Positions 8,773 to 17,929 of a stretch of DNA of 64,000 bases are shown here, one piece after another (the first letter of the stretch is position 1; the number at the start of each line of letters is the position of its first letter). The stretch spans positions 1,319,170 to 1,383,169 of the forward strand of contig NZ_FOBU01000002.1 of NCBI RefSeq assembly GCF_900109915.1, read 5' to 3'. The notes under the pieces were generated by a model, which did no database searches, had not been told where the DNA came from, and saw nothing but the letters and a program-made list of their open reading frames with translations. This DNA is from Luteibacter sp. UNCMF331Sha3.1. Its GTDB lineage: Bacteria > Pseudomonadota > Gammaproteobacteria > Xanthomonadales > Rhodanobacteraceae. A program made the translations under genes and the position numbers.

Positions 8773-9708
8773 TCAGTGGTTTGGCGGCTTCCGTGCGCGG
8801 TCCAGCCACACGAGGATGCCTTGCGCGTTCAGCCGGATGTCGACCTTCAGCAGCTTCACGATCGCGTCCGGCGCCATCGTCACGCCGTGGCGGCGTGCAC
8901 GCTCGACGTAGAATTCGGCGAACGCCGCAGCGATCCGGTCTTCGCGATCGGGCGTGTCGGCATGCTGCCGCGCGATGGCGACCATCGCGTCGATCTGCGC
9001 GTGCAGATCGTCGGCGAGGCGCTTCACGTCTGTCACGCGATCGAAATGCGTGAGGTACATCGCCTGGGGCTCGTACCGCATCATCCGTTCGATCGAGGCG
9101 TGCGCTTCGTCGGGGTCGAACTGCACGGGCGATGTCGTCGGCACGATGAAGGCGCCGGCGTCGGTGTCGAATTCGCGATAGGACAAGCCAAAGATGTCGC
9201 CGGTGAAGAACGCGTTCGCGCGCTCGTCGTGGATGGCGATGTGGTGTTTCGCGTGGCCGGGGGTGTCGAGGCAGAGCAGGGCGCGGCCGGCCAGGTCGAC
9301 CACGAAGCCGTCGTCGGCTTCGATCACGCGATCCTTCGGCACGGGAACGATGTCGCCATAGTCGCTGCGCACCCGGTCTTCGCCGTAGACCGCCGACGCA
9401 CCGGCGATCAGCGCCGACGGGTCGATCATGTGGCGCGCGCCGCGCGGATGGACCGCGAGCATGGCCTTGGGGAGGTGTCGCATCAGCTCGCCCGCGCCGC
9501 CGGCGTGGTCGAGGTGCACGTGGGTGAGGATGACCCAGTCGATTTCACGCGGTGCGAGGTCCGCGGCGGTGATGGCGTCGAGGAAGCGGGGCAGCGCATG
9601 GGACGTACCGCTGTCGATGAAGGCGCCGCGGCCGCGCTCGACGACGAGGTACGCCGCGTCGAAGCGGGGGCGGCCAAAACCGGTGTCGATGGTGTGGATG
9701 CCGTGCAT
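8773..9708 (-). CDS. MBL-fold metallo-hydrolase
   Basis: A 311-residue metallo-beta-lactamase-fold protein. The metal motif HVHLDHAGG occurs near residue 63, followed by CLDTPGHAKHH and FFTGDIFG, giving the complete set of dinuclear-site ligands of the glyoxalase II-like group. The C-terminal helical region (about residues 235-311) is longer than a minimal MBL domain. Substrate unknown. It converges on the csaA-like gene and is separated from the thiolase unit by a REP-like element. Confidence 0.85.
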   Translation of the reverse strand: MHGIHTIDTGFGRPRFDAAYLVVERGRGAFIDSGTSHALPRFLDAITAADLAPREIDWVILTHVHLDHAGGAGELMRHLPKAMLAVHPRGARHMIDPSALIAGASAVYGEDRVRSDYGDIVPVPKDRVIEADDGFVVDLAGRALLCLDTPGHAKHHIAIHDERANAFFTGDIFGLSYREFDTDAGAFIVPTTSPVQFDPDEAHASIERMMRYEPQAMYLTHFDRVTDVKRLADDLHAQIDAMVAIARQHADTPDREDRIAAAFAEFYVERARRHGVTMAPDAIVKLLKVDIRLNAQGILVWLDRARKPPNH

Positions 9709-9759
9709 GGGGCGAGCGTAAACCCATGCGGGACGCTAGAAAAGGCAGCGCCGTTGCCC

Positions 9760-9829
9760 GGTGGGGGCCAGTCTGCCGGCGATGGGTGCTCGCCCTACTC
9801 ACCCATCGCCAGCAGGCTGGCTCCCACCC
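9760..9829. repeat. REP-like palindrome (copy B)
   Basis: A 70-base near-perfect inverted repeat. The left arm begins GTGGGGGCCAGTCTGCCGGC followed by GATGGGT, and the right arm is ACCCATCGCCAGCAGGCTGG followed by CTCCCAC. It fills the gap just past the thiolase stop codon, so it may also act as that operon's 3-prime hairpin. Confidence 0.75.
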
Positions 9830-9833
9830 GCCA

Positions 9834-11042
9834 TCAGAGCGCTTCGAACACGCCGGCCGCGCCCATGCCGGTACCGATGCACATCGTCACCATGCCGTAC
9901 TTCTGCTTGCGGCGGCGCAGGCCATGGATCAGCGTGGCGGCACGGATCGCGCCCGTGGCGCCCAGCGGGTGGCCGAGGGCGATGGCGCCGCCCAGCGGAT
10001 TGACCTTCGACGGGTCGAGGCCGAGATCGCGGATGACCGCGAGGGCCTGGGCCGCGAAGGCCTCGTTGAGCTCGATCCAGTCCAGCTGGTCCTGGGTGAT
10101 GCCCGTCTGCCCGAGGGCCTTCGGGATCGCTTCCTTCGGACCGATGCCCATGATCTCCGGCGCGACGCCAGCGACCGAGAAGCCCACGAAACGCGCCAGC
10201 GGTGTCAGGCCGTAGTCCTTGATGGCTTTTTCGCTGGCGATGAGCAGGGCGCCCGCGCCATCGGACATCTGCGACGAGTTGCCGGCGGTGACCGAGCCAC
10301 CGAACTGCCCGTTGCGGAACACCGGGCGCAGCTTGCCGAGCACCTCGAGCGACGTGTCCTGACGCGGACCCTCGTCGGTATCGATAATGCGGCGGTCTTC
10401 GCGCACGCTGCGGTTCTTCAGATCCGGGTAACGGTCGTCGAGCTGGAACGGCGTGATCTCGTCCCTGAACTCGCCGGCGGCGATCGCGGCGATGGCGCGC
10501 TGGTGCGATTGCAGCGCGAACGCGTCCTGGTCTTCGCGGCTGACCTTCCAGCGCTCGGCCACCTTCTCGGCGGTGATGCCCATGCCGAAGGCGATCGCGC
10601 GATTCTCGTCGTTCTCGAAGATCGCGGGGTTCATCGCGATCTTGTGGCCCATCATCGGCACCATGCTCATCGACTCGGTACCGCCGGCGATCATCAGATC
10701 GGCTTCGCCGAGGCGGATGCGGTCGGCGGCCATCGCGATCGCCTGCACGCCCGAGGAGCAGAATCGATTGATGGTGACGCCCGGGACCTGCTCGGGCAGC
10801 CCGGCCAGCAGCACGCCGATGCGTGCCACGTTCATGCCTTGCTCGGCTTCCGGCATCGCGCAGCCGATGACGGCGTCGGCGATGATCGAGGGATCGATGC
10901 CCGGCGCCTGTTCGATGACGGCGCGGATGACGTGGGCCAGCATGTCGTCGGGACGGGTGTTGCGGAACACGCCGCGCGGCGCCTTGCCCACCGGGGTACG
11001 GGTGGCGGCGACGATGTAGGCGTCTTGCACTTGCTTGCTCAT
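9834..11042 (-). CDS. fadA: Acetyl-CoA C-acyltransferase (3-ketoacyl-CoA thiolase)
   Basis: A 402-residue thiolase that cleaves 3-ketoacyl-CoA in the last step of fatty-acid beta-oxidation. The nucleophile Cys95 lies in NRFCSSGVQA, GGTESMS near residue 140 is typical, the catalytic His lies in GHPLGATGA and the second Cys in CIGTGMGAAG at the C-terminus. It is the last gene of a TetR - fadN-type - fadA operon, 53 bases after the multifunctional enzyme. The length is normal for the family. Confidence 0.94.
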   Translation of the reverse strand: MSKQVQDAYIVAATRTPVGKAPRGVFRNTRPDDMLAHVIRAVIEQAPGIDPSIIADAVIGCAMPEAEQGMNVARIGVLLAGLPEQVPGVTINRFCSSGVQAIAMAADRIRLGEADLMIAGGTESMSMVPMMGHKIAMNPAIFENDENRAIAFGMGITAEKVAERWKVSREDQDAFALQSHQRAIAAIAAGEFRDEITPFQLDDRYPDLKNRSVREDRRIIDTDEGPRQDTSLEVLGKLRPVFRNGQFGGSVTAGNSSQMSDGAGALLIASEKAIKDYGLTPLARFVGFSVAGVAPEIMGIGPKEAIPKALGQTGITQDQLDWIELNEAFAAQALAVIRDLGLDPSKVNPLGGAIALGHPLGATGAIRAATLIHGLRRRKQKYGMVTMCIGTGMGAAGVFEAL

Positions 11043-11095
11043 GAATGGTTCCTCTGAGTGGGAAAGTCGGTGGCGTCGATGCGGCTCTGGGCGCG

Positions 11096-13465
11096 TCAGT
11101 TACGCAGCGGCTTTCCCGTCGTCATCGTGTGAGCGATGCGGGCCTGGGTCTTTTCGGTCTGCGCCAGTTCGACGAAATGGCGGCGCTCCAGGGCGAGCAG
11201 CCAGTTCTCGTCGACCAGCGAGCCACGCTCGATGGGGCCGCCCGACAGCGTGTCGGCGATGCGGCTGGCGATGTCGATGTCGTGCGCGGAGGCGAAGTAA
11301 CCCTCGGCCATGTTCGCGAGCGACGAACGGAACGTGGCCGTCGACACATCGCCCGCGGCCGGAATGGCGCGCGCAGGCATCGGCGGACGGTAGCCCGACT
11401 CGGCCATCGCCCGGGCCTGCGCCTTCGCGACATGCAGCACTTCATAGGTGTTGAAGACCACGACGTCGTCCTTGCGCAGCAGGCCGAGCGATTTCGCCTC
11501 GAGGGCGCTGGCCGACACCTTCGCCATGGCGACGGTCTCGAACACCTTCTTCAGCGATTCGAACGGATCGGCCGGGTTTTCCTGTGCGGCACGGACCGCC
11601 AGTTCCTTCAGGCCGCCGCCCGCCGGAAGCAGGCCGACGCCGGCCTCGACGAGGCCGATGTAGCTTTCCAGCGCCGCGACGGTGCGCGCCGAATGCATCT
11701 GGAACTCGCAGCCGCCACCCAGCGCGAGACCGCGCACCGCGGCCACGACCGGCACCAGCGAATACTTGATGCGCATGCTGGTCGCCTGGAAATTCGCGAC
11801 CATGGCCTCGAACTGCGCGAGCTTGCCGGCCTGCAGCAGGCCGAGCGCGCCCTTCAGGTCGGCACCGGCCGAGAACGGCTCGGACGGCTGCCACAGCACG
11901 ACGCCACGGAACTGCTGCTCGGCAAGGCCGATCGCATGCTGGATGCCGTCGAGCACGTGATCGTTGACCGTGTGCATCTTCGTCTTGAACGAGATCACGC
12001 CGATGTCGTCGCCGGAGGTCCACAGGCGCACGCCGTCGTTCTCCCAGACGGTGGTGCCCTGGTCGAAGCGCTCGCCGAGAATCGGGTCCGGATACGCCTG
12101 ACGCGCGTAGACCGGGTGCGTGGAACGCGGCTTGTCGGCATTGGCGCTGGCGGAATACGAGCCGGCCTTGCCGTGCACGCCGCTGCGGCCGTCGGTGACC
12201 CATGCCGGCAACGGCGCGTTGCTCATCGTCTTGCCCGCGGCGATGTCCTCGGCGATCCAGCCGGCGATCTGCTGCCAGCCGGCCGATTGCCAGATCTCGA
12301 AGGGGCCGAGCTTCCAGCCGTAACCCCAGCGGATCGCGAAGTCGACGTCGCGCGCGGTGTCGGCGATGTCGGCCAGGTGATAGGCGGTGTAGTGGAAGAG
12401 GTCGCGGAACACGGCCCAGAGGAACTGCGCCTGCGGATCGGACGATGCGCGGAGCTTCGCGAACTTCTCGGCGGGATCCTTGATGGCGAGGATGGCCGAC
12501 ACCTCGTCCGACGCCTTCGGCTCGGATGCGCGGTAATCCTGCTTCTGCAGGTCGAGGACGACGATGTCCTTACCGGCCTTGCGGTAGACGCCCGCGCCGG
12601 TCTTCTGGCCAAGCGCGCCCTTGTCGATCAGGGCCTTCAGCCACGCCGGCGACTGGAAGAACGCATGCCACGGGTCGTCCGGGAGGGTGTCGGCCATGGT
12701 CTTGACGACATGCGCGAGCGTGTCGAGGCCGACGACGTCCGCCGTGCGGAACGTGGCGCTCTTCGGGCGGCCGATGGCCGGACCGGTCAGGGCGTCGACG
12801 GTGTCGAAGCCGAGGCCCGACTTTTCGGTGTGGTACATCGTCGACAGCATCGAGAACACGCCGATGCGGTTGCCGATGAAGTTCGGCGTGTCCTTCGCGT
12901 AGACCACGCCCTTGCCGAGCGTCGTGGTCAGGAAGGCCTCGAGGCCTTCGAGCACGGTCGCGTCGGTGAGCTTCGTGGGCACGAGTTCGACGAGGTGCAT
13001 GTAGCGCGGCGGATTGAAGAAGTGCACGCCGGTGAAGCGATGGCGCATTTCCTCCGGCAGCGCCTCGGCGAGGCCGTTGATGGACAGGCCCGACGTATTG
13101 CTGGCGAGCACGGCCGTCTTCGACACGTGTGGCGCGATCTTCGCGTAGAGGTCCAGCTTCCAGTCCATGCGCTCGGCGATCGCCTCGATGACGAGGTCGA
13201 CGTCGGCGAGCTGGGCGAGATCGTCTTCATAGTTCGCGGGGACGATCGCGGCGGCCAGGCCCTTTTCGGCCAGCGGCGCCGGCGACAGCTTCGCGAGGTT
13301 GGCGATCGCCTTGATGGCGATGCCGCTCTTCGGGCCGTCCTTCGCGGGCAGATCGAACAGCACGGTTTCGACGTTGGCGTTCGTCAGGTGCGCGGCAATC
13401 TGCGCGCCCATGACGCCGGCGCCGAGAACCGCGGCCTTGCGAATGCGTAACGGTGTTGCGGTCAT
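11096..13465 (-). CDS. fadN: 3-hydroxyacyl-CoA dehydrogenase / enoyl-CoA hydratase, FadN-type
   Basis: A 789-residue bifunctional beta-oxidation enzyme. The N-terminal NAD-binding motif is GAGVMG (residues 15-20), followed by the dehydrogenase domain with IGNRIGVFSML, a second dehydrogenase-like segment, and a C-terminal crotonase-fold hydratase around residues 530-720 with ALGGGCEFQMHSA and GLLPAGGG. This dehydrogenase-then-hydratase order is that of Bacillus FadN (YusL), opposite to E. coli FadB. The ATG at 13465 gives the expected N-terminus; a longer open frame upstream is probably not translated. It is co-transcribed with the TetR gene and fadA. Confidence 0.92.
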   Translation of the reverse strand: MTATPLRIRKAAVLGAGVMGAQIAAHLTNANVETVLFDLPAKDGPKSGIAIKAIANLAKLSPAPLAEKGLAAAIVPANYEDDLAQLADVDLVIEAIAERMDWKLDLYAKIAPHVSKTAVLASNTSGLSINGLAEALPEEMRHRFTGVHFFNPPRYMHLVELVPTKLTDATVLEGLEAFLTTTLGKGVVYAKDTPNFIGNRIGVFSMLSTMYHTEKSGLGFDTVDALTGPAIGRPKSATFRTADVVGLDTLAHVVKTMADTLPDDPWHAFFQSPAWLKALIDKGALGQKTGAGVYRKAGKDIVVLDLQKQDYRASEPKASDEVSAILAIKDPAEKFAKLRASSDPQAQFLWAVFRDLFHYTAYHLADIADTARDVDFAIRWGYGWKLGPFEIWQSAGWQQIAGWIAEDIAAGKTMSNAPLPAWVTDGRSGVHGKAGSYSASANADKPRSTHPVYARQAYPDPILGERFDQGTTVWENDGVRLWTSGDDIGVISFKTKMHTVNDHVLDGIQHAIGLAEQQFRGVVLWQPSEPFSAGADLKGALGLLQAGKLAQFEAMVANFQATSMRIKYSLVPVVAAVRGLALGGGCEFQMHSARTVAALESYIGLVEAGVGLLPAGGGLKELAVRAAQENPADPFESLKKVFETVAMAKVSASALEAKSLGLLRKDDVVVFNTYEVLHVAKAQARAMAESGYRPPMPARAIPAAGDVSTATFRSSLANMAEGYFASAHDIDIASRIADTLSGGPIERGSLVDENWLLALERRHFVELAQTEKTQARIAHTMTTGKPLRN

Positions 13466-13500
13466 GGTGATCTCCGGATGGCTCAAGGATCGTTCCCCGG

Positions 13501-14163
13501 TCAGCGCGTGGCCGGGGAATTGGAAACGGAAGGGGCGCGCAGGCCGGCGGCGGCGAAGCGGATGAGGTGCTCGGCAGCGACCTCGCGGTGATCGCGCTCG
13601 GCGACCTCGTGCTTGCGCTGGATGATGCCGAAGTCGGCCATCGCATACGTCAGGGCGCCCGTGACGATGTCGAGGCGCCAATAAATGTCTTCCTTGGCCA
13701 GGCCGGGAAGCTGGCGGGCGAATTCCGTGGCGAACTGGCGGAGCACGTGGCCGTAGTTGTCGGACAGGAAGCGACGGAGGGTCTCGTTGTGCTCGGCGTA
13801 CGCCCGCGCCAGCACGCGCACGAATGCCGCGCCGCCGCCGTCGGTGCGCGAGAGGTCGAGCGCGGGGCGGATATAGGCGTCGAGCACGTCTTCGAGTCGC
13901 GTCTCATCGAGGCCTGCGACTTTGCCCAGGGCGGCGAGACGACGGCTGTTGAGCTCGTCGAGGCGGCGGCGGAAGACCTCCTCGATCAGCTTGTCCTTCG
14001 AGCCGAAGTGGTAGTTGACGGCCGCGAGGTTGACGCGGGCGGCGGCCGTCACCTGGCGCAGCGAGGCCCCGGCGAACCCATGGGTGGCGAAGAGGGCTTC
14101 GGCGGCGCCGAGGATGCGTTCCTTGGTGCTGCGTTCACGGGACGCGTACGGTGCGCTCGTCAT
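13501..14163 (-). CDS. psrA: TetR-family regulator of fatty-acid degradation (PsrA-like)
   Basis: A 220-residue repressor-type protein. The N-terminal HTH covers TKERILGAAEALFATHGF to NYHFGSKDKLIEEVF, and an alpha-helical ligand domain follows. The C-terminal half, with DIYWRLDIVTGALTYAMADF, resembles PsrA, which senses long-chain acyl compounds and represses beta-oxidation genes. It is the first gene of the fadN-fadA operon (35-base gap) with a TCAAAC-N4-GTTTGA operator 31 bases upstream, which implies autoregulation. A GTG 15 bases further upstream is an alternative start. The ligand is inferred from context. Confidence 0.85.
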   Translation of the reverse strand: MTSAPYASRERSTKERILGAAEALFATHGFAGASLRQVTAAARVNLAAVNYHFGSKDKLIEEVFRRRLDELNSRRLAALGKVAGLDETRLEDVLDAYIRPALDLSRTDGGGAAFVRVLARAYAEHNETLRRFLSDNYGHVLRQFATEFARQLPGLAKEDIYWRLDIVTGALTYAMADFGIIQRKHEVAERDHREVAAEHLIRFAAAGLRAPSVSNSPATR

Positions 14164-14194
14164 CGGGCCGAACTCCACAGGCGGGTAGTTTCAA

Positions 14195-14210
14195 TCAAAC
14201 GATTGTTTGA
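14195..14210. promoter_or_regulatory. PsrA-like operator upstream of the TetR-fadN-fadA operon
   Basis: TCAAACGATTGTTTGA is an inverted repeat with 6-base arms (TCAAAC/GTTTGA) and a 4-base centre. It lies 31 bases before the TetR ATG and agrees with the GAAAC-N4-GTTTC-type boxes known for PsrA regulators. It probably overlaps the operon promoter. Confidence 0.72.
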
Positions 14211-14412
14211 GAGTACGCCTGCCCGACAGCGCGGGTCAATCTGCAAGCGCACAACCCTGCAAACGGCTTGCGAATGAGCTAGAATCTGTCAAGATTTCGT
14301 GCGCTAAGTCAGTCATTCCGGACGGCTTTGGCCGCAAACTTACATTTGGCGTCCCTGAGGCGCCGTCCGCCGTTTTTGTCCTTTCTTGTCTTCACTTTCC
14401 CGGAGCACCCGT

Positions 14413-14838
14413 ATGGCGCTGGAGCGCACCCTTTCGATCATCAAGCCGGACGCCGTCAAGAAGAACGTCGTCGGTGAAATCCTCGCCCGCTTCGAGAAGG
14501 CCGGCCTGAAGATCGTCGCTGCCAAGATGAAGCAGCTGACCCGCGCCGAAGCCGAAGGCTTCTACGCCGTCCACAAGGAGCGTCCGTTCTTCGGCGCGCT
14601 CGTCGAGTTCATGATCTCCGGCCCGGTGATGATCCAGGCGCTGGAAGGCGAGGGTGCCGTTCTGAAGAACCGCGACCTCATGGGTGCGACCAACCCGAAG
14701 GAAGCCGCCGCCGGTACCATCCGCGCCGACTTCGCCGAGTCGATCGACGCCAACGCCGTGCACGGTTCGGACTCCCTCGAGAACGCCGCGATCGAGATCA
14801 AGTACTTCTTCAACGACTCGGAAGTCGTTTCGCACTGA
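14413..14838 (+). CDS. ndk: Nucleoside diphosphate kinase
   Basis: A 141-residue cytoplasmic enzyme that transfers the gamma-phosphate between nucleoside triphosphates and diphosphates. [10 protein letters not shown] at the N-terminus, the phosphorylated His117 in NAVHGSDS, and [17 protein letters not shown] are all present and family length is exact. It heads the ndk-rlmN-pilF-rodZ-like run typical of gammaproteobacteria; rlmN starts 8 bases after its stop. Confidence 0.98.
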   Translation: MALERTLSIIKPDAVKKNVVGEILARFEKAGLKIVAAKMKQLTRAEAEGFYAVHKERPFFGALVEFMISGPVMIQALEGEGAVLKNRDLMGATNPKEAAAGTIRADFAESIDANAVHGSDSLENAAIEIKYFFNDSEVVSH

Positions 14839-14846
14839 GACATGCC

Positions 14847-15971
14847 GTGAACACGCCTGCCGACAAGGTCAACCTGCTCGACTTCGACCGCAAGGGTCTG
14901 CGCGATTTCTTCGCTCAGATCGGCGAGAAGCCGTATCGCGCCGAGCAGGTCATGAAGTGGATCTACCACCGCCTCGAAAGCGATTTCGAGAACATGACCG
15001 ACGTCGGCAAGGCGCTTCGCGAAAAGCTCAGCGCCACCTGCTACGTGGGTCCGCCGAAGACCGTGTTCGAAAAGGCCGCGGTCGACGGTACCCACAAGTG
15101 GCTGCTCGGCATGGATGGCGGCAACGCCATCGAGACCGTCTACATCCCGGAGCCGACCCGCGGCACGCTGTGCGTGTCCTCGCAGGTCGGCTGCGCCCTG
15201 AATTGCCAGTTCTGCTCCACGGCGACGCAGGGGTTCTCCCGCAACCTGTCCACGGCCGAGATCATCGGCCAGGTCTGGGTCGCGGCCAAACACCTTGGCA
15301 ACGTGCCGCACCAGCAGCGCCGCATCACCAACGTGGTGATGATGGGCATGGGCGAGCCGTTGCTGAACTTCGACAACGTGGTGAAAGCCATGAGCCTGAT
15401 GCGCGACGACCTGGGCTTCGGCCTGGCGAGCAAGCGCGTCACGCTGTCCACGGCCGGGCTCGTGCCGATGATCGACCGCCTCTCGGCGGAAAGCGACGTA
15501 TCGCTCGCCGTGTCGCTCCATGCGGCCAACGACGAGCTGCGCACCGAGCTGGTGCCGCTGAACAAGCGCTACCCGCTCGCCGAGCTGATGGGCGCCTGCG
15601 AGCGCTACATCCAGCGCGCCCCGCGCACGTCGATCACGTTCGAATACACGCTGATGAAGGGCGTGAACGACCGTCCGGAGCACGCGAAGCAGCTGATCAA
15701 GTTCATGCGCCGCCTGCCCGGGGCCAACAAGGTCAACCTGATTCCGTTCAATCCGTTCGAAGGCGCCCGTTTCGAGCGGTCGAGCCAGGAGGACATCCGT
15801 GCGTTCCAGACGCTCCTGCTCAACGCCGGCGTCCTGACCATGCTCCGTCGCACGCGTGGCGACGATATCGACGCCGCCTGCGGCCAGCTGAAGGGCCAGG
15901 TGGTCGACCGCACCCGCCGGCAGGCGGAATTCCGCAAGAAACTCGGAGAGGGAGTGGTGAATGCGGCTTGA
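14847..15971 (+). CDS. rlmN: Dual-specificity RNA methyltransferase RlmN
   Basis: A 374-residue radical-SAM enzyme that methylates C2 of A2503 in 23S rRNA and A37 in some tRNAs. The [4Fe-4S] cysteines are Cys116, Cys120 and Cys123 (GCALNCQFC). [12 protein letters not shown] and the C-terminal [15 protein letters not shown], which carries the catalytic methyl-accepting cysteine, are intact. The start is GTG at 14847; the ATG five bases earlier is out of frame and closes after two codons. The 3-prime end overlaps pilF by 11 bases. Confidence 0.97.
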   Translation: MNTPADKVNLLDFDRKGLRDFFAQIGEKPYRAEQVMKWIYHRLESDFENMTDVGKALREKLSATCYVGPPKTVFEKAAVDGTHKWLLGMDGGNAIETVYIPEPTRGTLCVSSQVGCALNCQFCSTATQGFSRNLSTAEIIGQVWVAAKHLGNVPHQQRRITNVVMMGMGEPLLNFDNVVKAMSLMRDDLGFGLASKRVTLSTAGLVPMIDRLSAESDVSLAVSLHAANDELRTELVPLNKRYPLAELMGACERYIQRAPRTSITFEYTLMKGVNDRPEHAKQLIKFMRRLPGANKVNLIPFNPFEGARFERSSQEDIRAFQTLLLNAGVLTMLRRTRGDDIDAACGQLKGQVVDRTRRQAEFRKKLGEGVVNAA

Positions 15972-16731
15972 GCGTTGGGGGATGCTCGCGGTGCTCGCGT
16001 TGGCGTGCGCCGGTTGTATGGGGGATGGGTCGGGGCTGAAGCCATCGACCGCGGCGGACGATCGCGCCAAGGGCGCGGAGGTACATACCGAGCTGGGCCA
16101 GCGTTACATGCAGCGCGGCGACCTCAAGGGCGCCATGGAGAAACTGCAGAAGGCGCTCCAGTTCGACCCGAAATACGTTCCGGCGCAGACCGTGATCGCC
16201 GTGCTGTACGAGCGCATCAACGATCCCGCGAACGCCGAACTGCATTATCGCAAGGCCGTCGAGTACGATCCGAAGAAGGGCTCGGTGAACAACAACCTCG
16301 CTGTCTTCCTGTGCAAGCAGCACCGACCGGCGGAGGCCAGGGCCTTCTTCGACCGGGCGCTCGCGGATCCGTTCTACGAAACCCCCGACCTTGCCCTGAC
16401 CAATGCCGGCACCTGCCAGCTGCAGTCGCAGGATTACGAGGCCGCCGAGGGTTATTTCAGAAAGGCGCTCGATCGTAATCCCAATAACGCGGACGCCCTG
16501 TATCAGATGGCGCACGTGTTGTACCTTAAGAACGATGCATTCCGGGCCCGTGCGTTCCTGCAGCGCTATGAAGCGGTGGGAGCCCCAAGTCCGGATTCGC
16601 TGAAGCTCGGTCACGATATCGAGCTCCGTCTGGGCAACGGGGAGGGTGCCCAGGACTATGCAAAACGCCTGCGTGAAAAGTTCCCGGATTCGGAACCCGC
16701 GCGCGCACTCGAAGTCGCCGCACGTCAATGA
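15961..16731 (+). CDS. pilF: Type IV pilus biogenesis lipoprotein PilF/PilW
   Basis: A 256-residue TPR lipoprotein. The signal peptide ends in lipobox ACAGC, so Cys19 should be lipidated and sorted to the outer membrane. About six tetratricopeptide repeats follow (for example [19 protein letters not shown] and [13 protein letters not shown]). PilF homologues assist assembly of the PilQ secretin. It overlaps rlmN by 11 bases and the next gene by ATGA, an arrangement conserved in this lineage. No other pilus gene is in the window. Confidence 0.93.
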   Translation: MRLERWGMLAVLALACAGCMGDGSGLKPSTAADDRAKGAEVHTELGQRYMQRGDLKGAMEKLQKALQFDPKYVPAQTVIAVLYERINDPANAELHYRKAVEYDPKKGSVNNNLAVFLCKQHRPAEARAFFDRALADPFYETPDLALTNAGTCQLQSQDYEAAEGYFRKALDRNPNNADALYQMAHVLYLKNDAFRARAFLQRYEAVGAPSPDSLKLGHDIELRLGNGEGAQDYAKRLREKFPDSEPARALEVAARQ

Positions 16732-17780
16732 CCTCAGTATCGAATTCTTCCGGTCGGGACGAACGCGAGCAGGATTTGTTCGCCGGGCTCGAGCCGAATG
16801 CAGACAGGGAGAACGCCATGGATCCCCAGGTGGAAGCCAGCAGTGAAGAGGGGCGGGTTCTGTTCGATCTCGGCGGTAGCACCGCCGGTTTCGGCGCGCG
16901 CCTTCGCGCGGCCCGCGAGGCCCGCGGATACACCATCGAGTCGTGTGGCCAGGCGTTGCGCCTGCCCACGCGCCTGCTTCGCCAGCTCGAAGCCGGCGAA
17001 TACGGTGGCATCGATTACCAGGTCTACCTCGCCGGTTACCTGACCAAGTACGGCACGCACCTCGGTGTGGACGAGGCCGAGATCCAGGCCGAGCTCGCAC
17101 GGCACACGCCGCGCCAGCCCGATCTGGTGGTGACCGGTGGCGTGTCGCACTCGCGCTACCTGTTCGAGCGTTACCTCACGGCCGCCACGTACGTGGTGCT
17201 GACCGCGGTGATCGTCGTGCCGATGGTGTGGCTCGGCGTGCGCGGCACGCTCGATCGCGACATGGCCCGTCTGTCGCCGCTCGACGCGTCCCCGGTGGCC
17301 CAGCAGGACGCCCCGGCGTCCGCGTCGACCAGCGCCACGGCGAACGTGGTCGCCAGCAATGCGGCGCCCGCGCCGGCCGCGGAGCCGCGTACCGACGAGC
17401 AGCAGCCGCTGCTCGCGTCGATGGCGATGTTCCCGCCGCTCGATCATTCGGCCAACAAGACGCCGCTCGCCACGGCGGCGGCCGCACCCGAGGCCAGCAG
17501 TGGCCAGGGCGGACACAGCCTGAGTCTCAACCTCCCGTCCGCGAGCTGGGTGGAGGTCACGGCGGCCGATGGATCGCGCCTGGAATACGGCATCCTGCCG
17601 GCCGGCACGCAGAAGTCGTACCGCAGCGACGGTCCGCTCGACGTCCGCATCGGCAACGCCGCCGCGGCGCAGGTGTCGGTCGACGGCCAGCCGGTCGAGC
17701 TGGACGGATTCCGCCGGGCCAACGTCGCCCGCTTCCGCGTCGACATCCGCGACGGCAAGGCGGCACCGGTCGCCTTCTGA
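16728..17780 (+). CDS. rodZ: RodZ-like helix-turn-helix membrane protein (DUF4115)
   Basis: A 350-residue bitopic protein. A cytoplasmic Xre-like HTH around residues 52-120 (GFGARLRAAREARGYTIE, then LPTRLLRQLEAGEYGGID) is followed by one membrane segment near residues 150-172 (TYVVLTAVIVVPMVWLGV), an Ala/Pro-rich linker and a C-terminal beta-rich DUF4115 domain (residues about 260-350). RodZ links MreB to the cell-shape machinery. The gene overlaps pilF by ATGA. An internal ATG at 16818, matching MDPQVEASS, is a possible alternative start. Confidence 0.88.
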   Translation: MTSVSNSSGRDEREQDLFAGLEPNADRENAMDPQVEASSEEGRVLFDLGGSTAGFGARLRAAREARGYTIESCGQALRLPTRLLRQLEAGEYGGIDYQVYLAGYLTKYGTHLGVDEAEIQAELARHTPRQPDLVVTGGVSHSRYLFERYLTAATYVVLTAVIVVPMVWLGVRGTLDRDMARLSPLDASPVAQQDAPASASTSATANVVASNAAPAPAAEPRTDEQQPLLASMAMFPPLDHSANKTPLATAAAAPEASSGQGGHSLSLNLPSASWVEVTAADGSRLEYGILPAGTQKSYRSDGPLDVRIGNAAAAQVSVDGQPVELDGFRRANVARFRVDIRDGKAAPVAF

Positions 17781-17790
17781 GTCGTCCGCA

Positions 17791-17829
17791 CGCCGCGCGC
17801 GCCTGCGCGCGGCGCCGCCGCACTCTTTT
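17791..17829 (+). terminator. Hairpin after the rodZ-like gene
   Basis: CGCCGCGCGC at 17791-17800 pairs perfectly with 17805-17814 around a GCCT loop. After a short GC spacer comes CTCTTTTC at 17823-17830. It is plausibly a terminator or attenuator for the ndk-rodZ run. Confidence 0.5.
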
Positions 17830-17850
17830 CGGGTATCCTTACCTATTGAT

Positions 17851-17881
17851 CCGCACCGCCATCGGCCGATGGCCGGTGCGG
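17851..17881. repeat. Long hairpin upstream of the yfgM-like gene
   Basis: CCGCACCGCCATCGG pairs with CCGATGGCCGGTGCGG with a single bulged C, a stem of about 15 bp with almost no loop. It lies 50 bases before the next ATG in the gap where many gammaproteobacteria carry ispG and hisS. Its function is unknown. Confidence 0.45.
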
Positions 17882-17929
17882 GCTCGTTCCCACCTTTGGT
17901 TTGCTGCGCGGAGCGCAGTGGGTGATCGC

